A stretch of DNA of 64,000 nt, taken from contig WIAF01000002.1 in the NCBI GenBank assembly GCA_014055465.1, positions 62,001 to 126,000 on the forward strand, in the 5' to 3' direction. This document shows, one piece after another, positions 55,600-64,000 of the stretch. The position numbers were made by a program, and so were the translations under genes. Each line of letters starts with the position of its first letter. The stretch's first letter is position 1. The DNA is from Nitrospira sp. CR1.1. Lineage in GTDB: Bacteria > Nitrospirota > Nitrospiria > Nitrospirales > Nitrospiraceae. The notes beneath the pieces are model-generated. The model was not told the origin of the DNA, did not search any database, and worked only from the letters and a program-made list of their open reading frames with translations.

Positions 55600-57852
55600 C
55601 TAGCGAGAGACCGGCTCCTGCTCCTTGAGGCTCGACAAGGCCTCTTTGATCACCCTCATGGTGTGCTCGATATCACCATTTTTCTCACGTTTGGCATCGC
55701 GTTTAACATCGCGCGGCTCCTTCTTCAGCACCGCCCCATGCTCCACCAGTGCCGCTCTGAACCGGCCCAGATAGTATTCATAGTCGGTCCGTCCCAAGGT
55801 CGCGATCGCCTGCTCTTTTTTCTCGAGCAATGCGCTCGTATAGAGCTGCCGTGCCTCCTCAATTCGAGGAGCAGATCGACGGAGACGGCCTCCGGCCTCC
55901 CTGGCGGACGCCATCTCCCCCATTCGATCTCCCATGTCGAGCACCTTGTAGTCTTTGGCCAGCGGCCCGGCCAGAGCCACCCGCGCATGGTAGGCCACGG
56001 CATGATCGCCGAGCCGGTCGTTCACCTCTCTGAGCGTGTCGTTCCCCCGACGGAGTACGGCGCTCCCGTCGAAATTGAGGATGCGGCCGACGTCATCAGA
56101 GAAAAAGTCCTGTGCGAGGAACTCTTCGTCGTAACCCCGGGGAGGAGCGACACGGATAATCAGGGTGTCAGAGACAATGTCCTCCTTCTCCATATGCAGG
56201 GCGATCTGGATGGTGTAATAGCCCGGTTCGGCAATATCCCACCCGTTTCGCCCCACAGAGATGAACAACGAATCGGTGACAAACTCGCCGGGCATCACGA
56301 CCTGAGCCTGCTGGTCGTGGCAATACCGCGCAAAGGGCAGGTACTGCCGCGCCGGCTTGTCCCGCTTCTTGACGATGACGGTCATATGATCCGTCATGGA
56401 CAACAACTCCTTCTCCAGCACCAGTGGACGCGACCCGATATTGGTCAGCTTGAGCTCGAGCACAACCGGTTCAAGGAATTGGTAGGTGGCATGCGCTCGA
56501 TCGACGCGAAGATTGAGCTTCAGCGCAGGCTCCGGGGAAGCGCTTGCCTGCTCGAATCCGTGGTGGTCGAACCAATCGGCGTTTCCCATCTGCACAAACC
56601 GCTCCGGCGCATGGCGCATGAACACCAATTCGTTGTCGCTGAATCGATAAACGAAATCGGAGAAAAACGCCGTCTGCCCGCCCGACACGTTATACGGGTA
56701 ATTCATGAAGCTGCGGGCTTCCGGCTCGTTCGCCAAGGGAATCCACGGGGTGCCCCAGTCCGGCGGATGTTGTTTCTGCCACGAATGCGCCAGGTTAAAA
56801 GCATGTCCCATTTCGTGGCACGCCGTCCAGAACCGCATCCGCGCGACCCACGCCGCCGGGTTGGCATCGCCGGTCGGCGCCGTGGAGATGAAGGATTCGT
56901 TAAACATCGCTGTCCCCTGACGATGATTCGGGCCGATGTCGTCGAACATGATACCGCCCAGGCTCGTGCCTTGTTCATGCAGCTTGGCGAAGAACACCCA
57001 CAGCGACCACTGGGCCTTACCCGCAAATCGCGACCAATAGACCTGCATGGCATCATGCATTTCGTTGTCGCTCCAACGCGCGTTCGCGCCCGCATCGCCG
57101 ATGGGAACGATGCTGTCGCTGCCCGACTTTCGCACCTCGAACCCGACTCTTCGATAGACCTCCTCGATGCTGAGCGTTTCACTCGGCAAGGTGGCCGGGC
57201 GATTCGGATGGTCGTGGGTGCCGATGTGTGTGGTTGCGGTGACACCGGTGGCGCAATCGAACTCGAATTCAACCTGCCGGAAGTACGGTGATTTGAACGC
57301 CAGCGTTCTCGTGCGAACCGACGTGCCGCCTCCTGAAAGCCGGACCACGGCTTTACGCTGGCTGGACAGAAAGGTTGCCGTCGTGGTGATCTCGACCGTC
57401 GTATAGGGGAAGCCGGCGACATCGCCATCCTTGAACCAGATCGAACCGGTCCAGGCGTTCGGCCCGGAGGCGGTGAGACGGGCAATCCAGTGGACACGTT
57501 TGGCCAAGACGCCATAGAGCGTTCCGCTGGCCATCATCTGCGGATACCGTCCATCGACATCGAGACGGAGTTCCTCGCGAAGCAAACCCCAGGGCAGGAG
57601 TTCCTCAATTTGCCAGGGAGCGGCTGATGTGGGCACGCTGCCCGGCAGCGGCTGAGCGATCGGAATGGGCTGAATCGGCAAGGGGCCAGGCGCCGGAATG
57701 GGCGGCGTCACAATCCGGGATGCCACATATAACCCGCTCACTCGGATACGCGGCGGCCAGGGAAGAATGGGGATGAGAGGCTCAACACCGGAACGAGCAA
57801 CTTCAGATGCTTCGACAAGATACTCCTGATCGATGTGGTCTTGCTCTTTCAT
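55600..57852 (-). CDS. Metzincin-like zinc metalloprotease of unknown role
   Basis: A 750-residue protein from ATG 57852, preceded by AGGAGG. The N-terminus is Pro-rich (about 40-80). A zinc motif HEMGHAFNLAH (HExxHxxNxxH; Asn replaces the common Gly) is near residue 370 and a possible Met-turn, SFMNYP, about 30 residues on. After it come beta-sandwich-like segments (LKLNLRVDRAHATYQFLEPVVLELKLTNIGSRPLVLEKE) and a helical, charged C-terminus. There is no signal peptide. A 99-residue gene lies 63 bp upstream. Substrate and location are unknown. Confidence 0.72.
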   Translation of the reverse strand: MKEQDHIDQEYLVEASEVARSGVEPLIPILPWPPRIRVSGLYVASRIVTPPIPAPGPLPIQPIPIAQPLPGSVPTSAAPWQIEELLPWGLLREELRLDVDGRYPQMMASGTLYGVLAKRVHWIARLTASGPNAWTGSIWFKDGDVAGFPYTTVEITTTATFLSSQRKAVVRLSGGGTSVRTRTLAFKSPYFRQVEFEFDCATGVTATTHIGTHDHPNRPATLPSETLSIEEVYRRVGFEVRKSGSDSIVPIGDAGANARWSDNEMHDAMQVYWSRFAGKAQWSLWVFFAKLHEQGTSLGGIMFDDIGPNHRQGTAMFNESFISTAPTGDANPAAWVARMRFWTACHEMGHAFNLAHSWQKQHPPDWGTPWIPLANEPEARSFMNYPYNVSGGQTAFFSDFVYRFSDNELVFMRHAPERFVQMGNADWFDHHGFEQASASPEPALKLNLRVDRAHATYQFLEPVVLELKLTNIGSRPLVLEKELLSMTDHMTVIVKKRDKPARQYLPFARYCHDQQAQVVMPGEFVTDSLFISVGRNGWDIAEPGYYTIQIALHMEKEDIVSDTLIIRVAPPRGYDEEFLAQDFFSDDVGRILNFDGSAVLRRGNDTLREVNDRLGDHAVAYHARVALAGPLAKDYKVLDMGDRMGEMASAREAGGRLRRSAPRIEEARQLYTSALLEKKEQAIATLGRTDYEYYLGRFRAALVEHGAVLKKEPRDVKRDAKREKNGDIEHTMRVIKEALSSLKEQEPVSR

Positions 57853-57915
57853 ACTCTGCCTCCTGTTCTGATGAGTCGCAACCCTCATGCGTCACTGCCG
57901 ACCCGGCACGTCTCG

Positions 57916-58215
57916 TCACAGGTACCCGAACGGTTCGTGGGACGTTCTCCAGACCAACTTTCCTTCGGGTGTGAGGGACAGGCCGACATAGGTCGGACGA
58001 TCCACCGACACCGATTGGCGTTGAGTCACCCCCCGCTTGCCCAGCACCACCTCCACCACGACCGGACTGCGCGTCACATCGACGTCCACAGAACCGGCGT
58101 ATCCGGTTTGTCGCCGTGTCGTAAGGTCCGCATTCGCCAAGGCCTCCCGGGCATCCACCGTCACACGCACGTCGTCGTGATGAAAGCCCTCCTGTAGAGC
58201 GATGTGCAGCAGCAC
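57916..58215 (-). CDS. Small protein of unknown function upstream of the metalloprotease
   Basis: A 99-residue protein without signal or membrane segment, rich in Val, Thr and Asp, with predicted beta strands (VRVTVDAREALAN, GSVDVDVTRSPVVVEVVLGKRGV). A GAGGTG site lies before the ATG. It could be a partner or inhibitor of the metalloprotease encoded 63 bp downstream, as such pairs are common; that is only an inference from position. No homologue is recognised. Confidence 0.55.
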   Translation of the reverse strand: MLLHIALQEGFHHDDVRVTVDAREALANADLTTRRQTGYAGSVDVDVTRSPVVVEVVLGKRGVTQRQSVSVDRPTYVGLSLTPEGKLVWRTSHEPFGYL

Positions 58216-58844
58216 GGGACACCTCGTTTGAAGCGTAGAGTTGTGGCAGTTGTACGGGGGCGCTACGACAGTCTATTGAGAGCAAACCGTGTACCGCATT
58301 CGACGCCGGCGCACTCCACGCATGGAACAAAAAACAGGTATTTGGAAGTCTGTGAAATATTGCGTATCCGACCCGCCGCCCGCGGGCCGGCACTCAGGTC
58401 ACGGCATCCGTTCCCGTATCCGATACGATACGAGGGCGGTATCTGATGCGATACACGCGCGCAGGACATACAGCACATGCTCACGGTGCTTCGCGATGCA
58501 TACCGTGAAATGATGTGCGAAGGAAAACCTTCTCGCCCCGGGTGCGTCCGGTCTCCTGCCATCCCGTGCTCCCGACTCGTCGCACCGACAACATGCCGTG
58601 ACGCATCTTCCGCCGCATCGTTCAGAATCGTCTGGATGGTGAAATCGCAGCCATAGGGACCGGGAGTCTGTTCCCGGCTGTCCGTTGCGCTTCAAGAAGG
58701 TGAGTCGTTACCGGTCCGCTGAATCAGTCTCGGTGACCAAGCGGTCGGGGTAGGGTGGTCCATGGGCGGAATTGCCGGATGTTGGATCGAGACACAGGCC
58801 GACCATGCTCGGTTAACCCGCTCTCGTTGTCCGATCCTCGCCGC
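58216..58844. other. 629-bp gap with operator-like tandem dyads, no convincing gene
   Basis: No frame here has codon use or domains like a gene; the longest minus-strand frame (58399-58695) is Cys/Arg-rich and unconvincing. The notable feature is a pair of 16-bp direct repeats, GTATCCGATACGATAC (58416-58431) and GTATCTGATGCGATAC (58439-58454), 14 of 16 identical and 23 bp apart. Each contains a GTATC/GATAC dyad. A shorter match GTATCCGA is at 58364. They sit about 200-240 bp upstream of the 58215 start. Confidence 0.5.
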
Positions 58845-59441
58845 CTAGTGAGACAGCGGAATCGTGAGCAGAATCCCTCCCATCACGTCCTGCGGCTTGA
58901 AATCCTTTTTCGGACTATTGGGATGGGCATTGTGGCAGCCGATACAAGACTGGGATACCGCTTTGTCTGCATAAATGGCTTGAAACACAGGAGTGCCGCC
59001 CTCGGCAGTCACAGCGGTATAGGGTTGATCGGGATTCACGAGAATTTCCGTCAGGCCGGCCCGCTCAAAGTCGGTCATCGGCCGGTTCTTGGTATTGATC
59101 GCCCAATTGCTGATCAACCGGTATTGCAGCCCGTTTCGCCCTGCCGCCACAAGCCGCCCGGTTTCCAACAAATATTGAGCCGGAAGGGGAAGCCGGGACG
59201 TCTCCCGCCAGTTTTCCGCGGCAAAAGCAATCCCGCGCATCTGCATCCGCTCAACGACATCCGTCGTGTAAAATGTGCGATCCGCCTGGATGACGCTATG
59301 CAGATACTCGGCCACCGCCCCTGCCTCGATGCAGGTGGGCCGCCCGCCCTCCTTGCCGGCGGTGGCAAAGCCCCCCTGCCCCATCAGGCCCATCACCCCC
59401 GCGCCCAGAACCAGGCCCAGCCAAAAACCTCTCCCGTTCAT
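58845..59441 (-). CDS. Exported c-type heme protein, Tll0287-like (DUF3365)
   Basis: From ATG 59441, which follows GGAGG, the product has 198 residues. A signal peptide (about 1-27, GFWLGLVLGAGVMGLMG) is followed by the DUF3365 body and one c-heme motif CIGCH at 166-170, with the ending KKDFKPQDVMGGILLTIPL. It is probably periplasmic and senses or carries electrons or small ligands; the role is not known. A truncated copy lies at 55384 and a more distant paralogue at 14909. Confidence 0.82.
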   Translation of the reverse strand: MNGRGFWLGLVLGAGVMGLMGQGGFATAGKEGGRPTCIEAGAVAEYLHSVIQADRTFYTTDVVERMQMRGIAFAAENWRETSRLPLPAQYLLETGRLVAAGRNGLQYRLISNWAINTKNRPMTDFERAGLTEILVNPDQPYTAVTAEGGTPVFQAIYADKAVSQSCIGCHNAHPNSPKKDFKPQDVMGGILLTIPLSH

Positions 59442-59632
59442 GATGTGCCTCCATTTCTGTAAGCGCAGTCCATCATGCACCCTTGGAGAAAATCTTACGC
59501 CTGTAGAATCAGCAAAGCGAGCGCTGAGCGTGCTCACCGGCATATGGAATGGCGTGCCTTGCGACTCGGAAGCGAGTAAGATAGCTCCGATGAACTGGGG
59601 ATAGTCCTCAGAGACAGAGAGGAGACGGAACG

Positions 59633-60187
59633 ATGACGCATCTCACGACCACTCTTGGCGGATTCGCTTTTCTGCTAACTCTCGGACTCATCCCGAATCC
59701 CATCCTCATCGGCGCGCCTCCCGCCGCCCGCGCCGACTCGCTGAAGGCGAAACCCGGCGCCTGGGAAATGACCTTTACAACCCAATCAAGCGGGATGCTG
59801 GTGCCGCCGGACGTCTTGGCCGCCATGCCGCCAGAACAACGGGCCAAGGTCGAACAGTCGATGCAGGCGCGCGCCGGCAAGCCAACCATCCATTCCGTCA
59901 AGACGTGCATCACGAAGGAGGACCTGGATCAACATCGCATCATCAAGGAAAGCGATGACGACGAGCCAGGCTGTCACACCACCGTCTTGTCGAAGTCGGC
60001 CGGCAAACTGGTCCTTGAACGCACCTGTCCTCCACCACACGCTTCCACCTCGCGGATAAGCGTGGAAGCGCAGACCCCGGAGACGCTCATGGGCAGCATG
60101 GATACCGACCGCCCACGCGCCGGAAAAGTCCATCTCGACATGAAAGGCCGCTGGATCGGAACAAGTTGTAGCGGCATAGCCGATTGA
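59633..60187 (+). CDS. DUF3617-like exported protein
   Basis: A 184-residue protein with a signal peptide ending near PPAARADS (about residue 35). The mature part has the DUF3617 outline: a KPGAWEMTFTT start, a VKTCITKEDL segment with a conserved cysteine, further cysteines at CHTT and CPPP, and a C-terminal MDTDRP...MKGRWIGTSCSG. These proteins are periplasmic and of unknown function. It stands between the c-heme gene and the thiamine locus. An AGGAG site precedes the ATG. Confidence 0.78.
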   Translation: MTHLTTTLGGFAFLLTLGLIPNPILIGAPPAARADSLKAKPGAWEMTFTTQSSGMLVPPDVLAAMPPEQRAKVEQSMQARAGKPTIHSVKTCITKEDLDQHRIIKESDDDEPGCHTTVLSKSAGKLVLERTCPPPHASTSRISVEAQTPETLMGSMDTDRPRAGKVHLDMKGRWIGTSCSGIAD

Positions 60188-60241
60188 GGCATCGGGCCAC
60201 ATGCCCCATGAGGCCCCTCAGTTACTAGGCCTTCCAGAAGA

Positions 60242-60270
60242 TTGACTTCGCCCTGGTAGCTCGGTACGAT
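60242..60270 (+). promoter_or_regulatory. Sigma70-type promoter of the thiC riboswitch transcript
   Basis: TTGACT (60242-60247) and TACGAT (60265-60270) with a 17-bp spacer put the transcript start near 60277, directly at the beginning of the TPP riboswitch. The fit in both sequence and position is good. Confidence 0.7.
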
Positions 60271-60278
60271 CACCAACG

Positions 60279-60364
60279 ACAGCTAGGGGTGCCATCCGGC
60301 TGAGAGTCCGAGCGATCGGACGACCCTCACAACCTGACCTGGGTAATACCAGCGTAGGGAAGCG
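60279..60364 (+). promoter_or_regulatory. TPP riboswitch (THI element)
   Basis: The conserved THI-box parts occur in order: GGGGTGCC (60286-60293), CTGAGAG (60300-60306), ACCCTCACAACCTGACCTGG (60323-60342), and GTAATACCAGCGTAGGGAA (60343-60361). The first and last pair to close the aptamer. It senses thiamine pyrophosphate and should repress thiC when thiamine is plentiful. A terminator hairpin follows after about 28 bp, pointing to transcriptional control. Confidence 0.96.
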
Positions 60365-60385
60365 ACCGGTTCACTGGCTTCGTGA

Positions 60386-62383
<1,998 letters not shown>

Positions 62384-62504
62384 GGCTCGTCAAAATGGCT
62401 ACCCAGCGAGGCCGCAGACGAGTCCAAACCGGAGGCGTACCCTCAGGGGCACGTTGAGGATTTGGGCGAGCTGAGAACGAAGCTGGAAGTCATGTTCAAC
62501 AGCC
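62384..62504. repeat. Intergenic inverted-repeat element, copy D
   Basis: A 121-bp unit starting at the base after the thiC stop codon. It has GAGGCCGCAG (62409), an internal double hairpin with outer stem GTCCAAACC / GGATTTGGGC and inner stem CGTACC / GGCACG (one mismatch), then GAGAACGAAGCTGG (62473). Terminal arms GGCT...CCAGC and GCTGG...AGCC pair with some gaps. It separates thiC from thi4, 18 bp before the thi4 start. The outer inner-hairpin stem differs entirely from other copies yet still pairs. Confidence 0.8.
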
Positions 62505-62522
62505 GCTGAAGGGAAAAACCGC

Positions 62523-63323
62523 ATGGGGAAGCCGAAACCTGCGCCATTACGCGAGCGCGACATCACCCGCCAGATTGCGCGGGAATACTATACAGAGTTC
62601 GATCAACTGATCGAAAGCGACGTGATCATCGTCGGGGCCGGCCCTTCGGGCTTGATCTGCGCACACGATCTCGCCAGGATGGGGGTGAAGACTCTCATTG
62701 TCGAACAAAGCCTTGCCTTGGGCGGAGGATTTTGGTCCGGCGGCTACCTGATGAACAAGGCCACCATCTGTGCTCCGGCCCACAAGATCCTCAAAGAAAT
62801 CGGCGTGCCCTGCAAGCAGATCAAGGAATGCCCCGGCATGTACATGGTGGATCCCCCGCATGCCACGGGCGCGTTGATCGCCGCCGCCTATAACGCCGGT
62901 GCGAAGATCATGAACCTGACGAGGGTCGTCGATCTAATTCTGCGCCGGGACGGCGTACTCGAAGGGGTCGTGGTCAACAGCACCACCGCCGAAATGGCCG
63001 GTCACGATATTATCCATGTCGATCCGATCGCCTTGGAGAGTAAAATCGTGGTCGACGCTACTGGACATGACGCGGTGGTGGTGAACCTCCTGCATAAGCG
63101 CGGGCTCTATCAACAGGTGCCCGGCAATGGCGCCATGTGGGTGTCGCGCTCGGAAGAAGAAGTGATGGACCGGACCGGAGAAGTCTCCCCCAATTGCTTC
63201 GTGATCGGCCTCGCGGTTGCGGCAGTATTCGGTACGCCGCGCATGGGCCCGGCCTTCGGATCGATGTTACTTTCAGGCCGGTACGGCGCCGAGTTAATCC
63301 GAGACAAGCTGAAGAAGCATTAG
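62523..63323 (+). CDS. thi4: Thi4-type thiazole synthase, His (sulfide-using) form
   Basis: A 266-residue FAD/NAD-fold protein that makes the ADP-thiazole half of thiamine from NAD, glycine and sulfur. The dinucleotide motif GAGPSG is at 38-43, then VEQSLALGGGFWSGG and ATGHDAVVV. In yeast Thi4 a cysteine donates its own sulfur once; here the aligned position is His165 (IIHVDP), as in the archaeal enzymes that use free sulfide and turn over. This explains the absence of thiG/thiH/thiS next to thiC. It is in the thiC transcript unit. Confidence 0.9.
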   Translation: MGKPKPAPLRERDITRQIAREYYTEFDQLIESDVIIVGAGPSGLICAHDLARMGVKTLIVEQSLALGGGFWSGGYLMNKATICAPAHKILKEIGVPCKQIKECPGMYMVDPPHATGALIAAAYNAGAKIMNLTRVVDLILRRDGVLEGVVVNSTTAEMAGHDIIHVDPIALESKIVVDATGHDAVVVNLLHKRGLYQQVPGNGAMWVSRSEEEVMDRTGEVSPNCFVIGLAVAAVFGTPRMGPAFGSMLLSGRYGAELIRDKLKKH

Positions 63324-63338
63324 TTCATACTACCCCCT

Positions 63339-63462
63339 GCGGCTTCTCAAACGGGTTTCCAGCAAGGCCGCAGGAAGCGAAATCGACGAGGCGTACTGTG
63401 TTCGTACGTCGAGTTGAGTGAGCGCCCGAGAACGCAGCCGGAAACCTGTTTCAGAAGCCGCA
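63339..63462. repeat. Intergenic inverted-repeat element, copy E
   Basis: A 124-bp unit with arms 63339-63364 and 63437-63462, complementary at 23 of 26 positions. Inside are AAGGCCGCAG (63364-63373), a double hairpin TCGAC / CGTAC ... GTACG / GTTGA (63383-63415) and GAGAACGC (63428). It starts 15 bp after the thi4 stop and ends one base before the ATG of the TPR gene, leaving no free space for a separate ribosome site. Confidence 0.88.
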
Positions 63463-63463
63463 T

Positions 63464-63979
63464 ATGGATGTACAAGATTTTCTCATACAGGGCGACGGCA
63501 GCGAGGAAGACAAGCGCGAAGCCTGGCAGCTGTTTCAGCAAGCCTACGAACAGCAGATGAAGGGGCAGCTGGAAGAAGCGGTCAGTCTGTACAAATTGTC
63601 GCTGGCGACGCATCAGACGGCTGAAGCCTACACCTTTCTCGGCTGGACCTACAGCTTCATGGGCAAGCTGGATGAAGCCATCGAGGAATGCCATAAGGCC
63701 ATCGCCTGCGATCCGCACTTCGGCAACCCCTACAACGACATCGGCGCCTATTTGATCGAAAAGGGCGACTTGGACGAGGCGATTCCATGGTTTCAAAAAG
63801 CGATGCAGGCCCCACGGTATGAAAGCCCGGCGTTCCCGCACCTCAACCTGGGCCGCGTTTATGAACGTCAGGGCAAGTGGAGCGACGCCATCGACTGCTA
63901 CAAGCAAGCCCTGGCACTCAATCCGGACTATGCTCTGGCTAAGAAGGCGTTGGGACGCCTCATCAGCTCCCTGAATTAG
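63464..63979 (+). CDS. Soluble TPR-repeat protein
   Basis: A 171-residue acidic helical protein with about four TPR units (AWQLFQQAYEQQMKGQLEEAVSLYKLSL; AEAYTFLGWTYSFMGKLDEAIEECHKAI; NPYNDIGAYLIEKGDLDEAIPWFQKAM; FPHLNLGRVYERQGKWSDAIDCYKQAL). There is no signal or membrane segment. TPR proteins mediate protein contacts; partner unknown. The start codon directly follows element copy E, so its translation may depend on that structure or on a start further in (none is obvious). Confidence 0.85.
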   Translation: MDVQDFLIQGDGSEEDKREAWQLFQQAYEQQMKGQLEEAVSLYKLSLATHQTAEAYTFLGWTYSFMGKLDEAIEECHKAIACDPHFGNPYNDIGAYLIEKGDLDEAIPWFQKAMQAPRYESPAFPHLNLGRVYERQGKWSDAIDCYKQALALNPDYALAKKALGRLISSLN

Positions 63980-63988
63980 TTTCACGTC

Positions 63989-64000
63989 ATGAACAACACG
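63989..64000 (+). CDS. Possible start of a further gene (truncated by window end)
   Basis: An ATG at 63989 is followed by AAC-AAC-ACG to the window end, 10 bp after the TPR gene. Four codons are too few to judge whether this is a gene. Confidence 0.15.

Noticed and set aside
55663-57291. 542-codon plus-strand frame
   Set aside because: Antisense to the metalloprotease gene; the minus strand has the ribosome site, zinc motif and better codon use.
58399-58695. 98-codon minus-strand frame in the 629-bp gap
   Set aside because: Arg/Cys/His-rich, overlaps another similar-sized frame, and covers the tandem dyads; not credible as a gene.

Overview
This 64 kb window looks like ordinary chromosome from a GC-rich, Gram-negative, envelope-bearing bacterium. 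The best guess is the phylum Nitrospirota (Nitrospira-like). That is an inference from gene content and style: many sensor kinases, small secreted proteins of unknown function, c-heme Tll0287-type proteins, a Thi4-type thiazole synthase, and a fumarate-type dihydroorotate dehydrogenase beside Lol/Mac-type exporters. No search could be run. No rRNA, tRNA, CRISPR array, prophage or intact IS was found.

Layout. 0-6 kb: trxB, a four-helix-bundle (IVP-like) gene boxed by inverted repeats, thiI, a START-like protein, a REC-PAS regulator, a Cys-rich secreted protein and queG. 6-13 kb: a sigma54 activator/histidine kinase pair, then a leftward operon of adenylate cyclase, SH3 protein and M48 lipoprotein. 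13-20 kb: a leftward set of five envelope genes, including a c-heme protein and a trypsin-like protease fused to a formylglycine-generating-enzyme-like domain, next to a NarL-type regulator/kinase pair. 20-31 kb: housekeeping genes mutS2, gap-pgk-tpiA-secG, ilvE, rplU-rpmA-obgE-proB. 31-37 kb: nadD, rsfS, a LapB-like TPR protein, bioB, an FtsX-type permease. 37-49 kb: a solo LuxR regulator, pyrD, a LolD-like ATPase, comF, an FmdB-type zinc ribbon, mraZ, a RusA-like nuclease, an HD-GYP protein, a MacAB-type exporter, uppP. 49-55 kb: lspA-ileS, nadA, a decayed toxin-antitoxin pair and a small HNH gene. 55-60 kb: a truncated c-heme pseudogene, a metzincin-like metalloprotease and a second c-heme protein. 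60-64 kb: a TPP-riboswitch-controlled thiC-thi4 thiamine locus and a TPR gene.

The most interesting undescribed feature is a family of intergenic elements about 121-124 bp long. They have covarying terminal inverted repeats and a shared internal double hairpin. There are four well-formed copies (9495, 49205, 62384, 63339), one enlarged copy (52833), a solo half copy (9442) and one possible diverged member (44571). Each of the five main copies abuts a stop or start codon within about 3 bp on one side. Paired arms change together between copies, which points to a selected nucleic-acid structure or a hairpin-dependent mobile element. A second notable structure is the inverted-repeat-bounded IVP-like gene, whose left arm supplies the last codons and stop of trxB.

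Main metabolic themes: thiamine made by ThiC plus a His-type (sulfide-using) Thi4, with ThiI then probably serving tRNA thiolation; NAD synthesis (nadA, nadD); lower glycolysis; and envelope biogenesis (LapB-like, LspA, UppP, Lol/Mac exporters).
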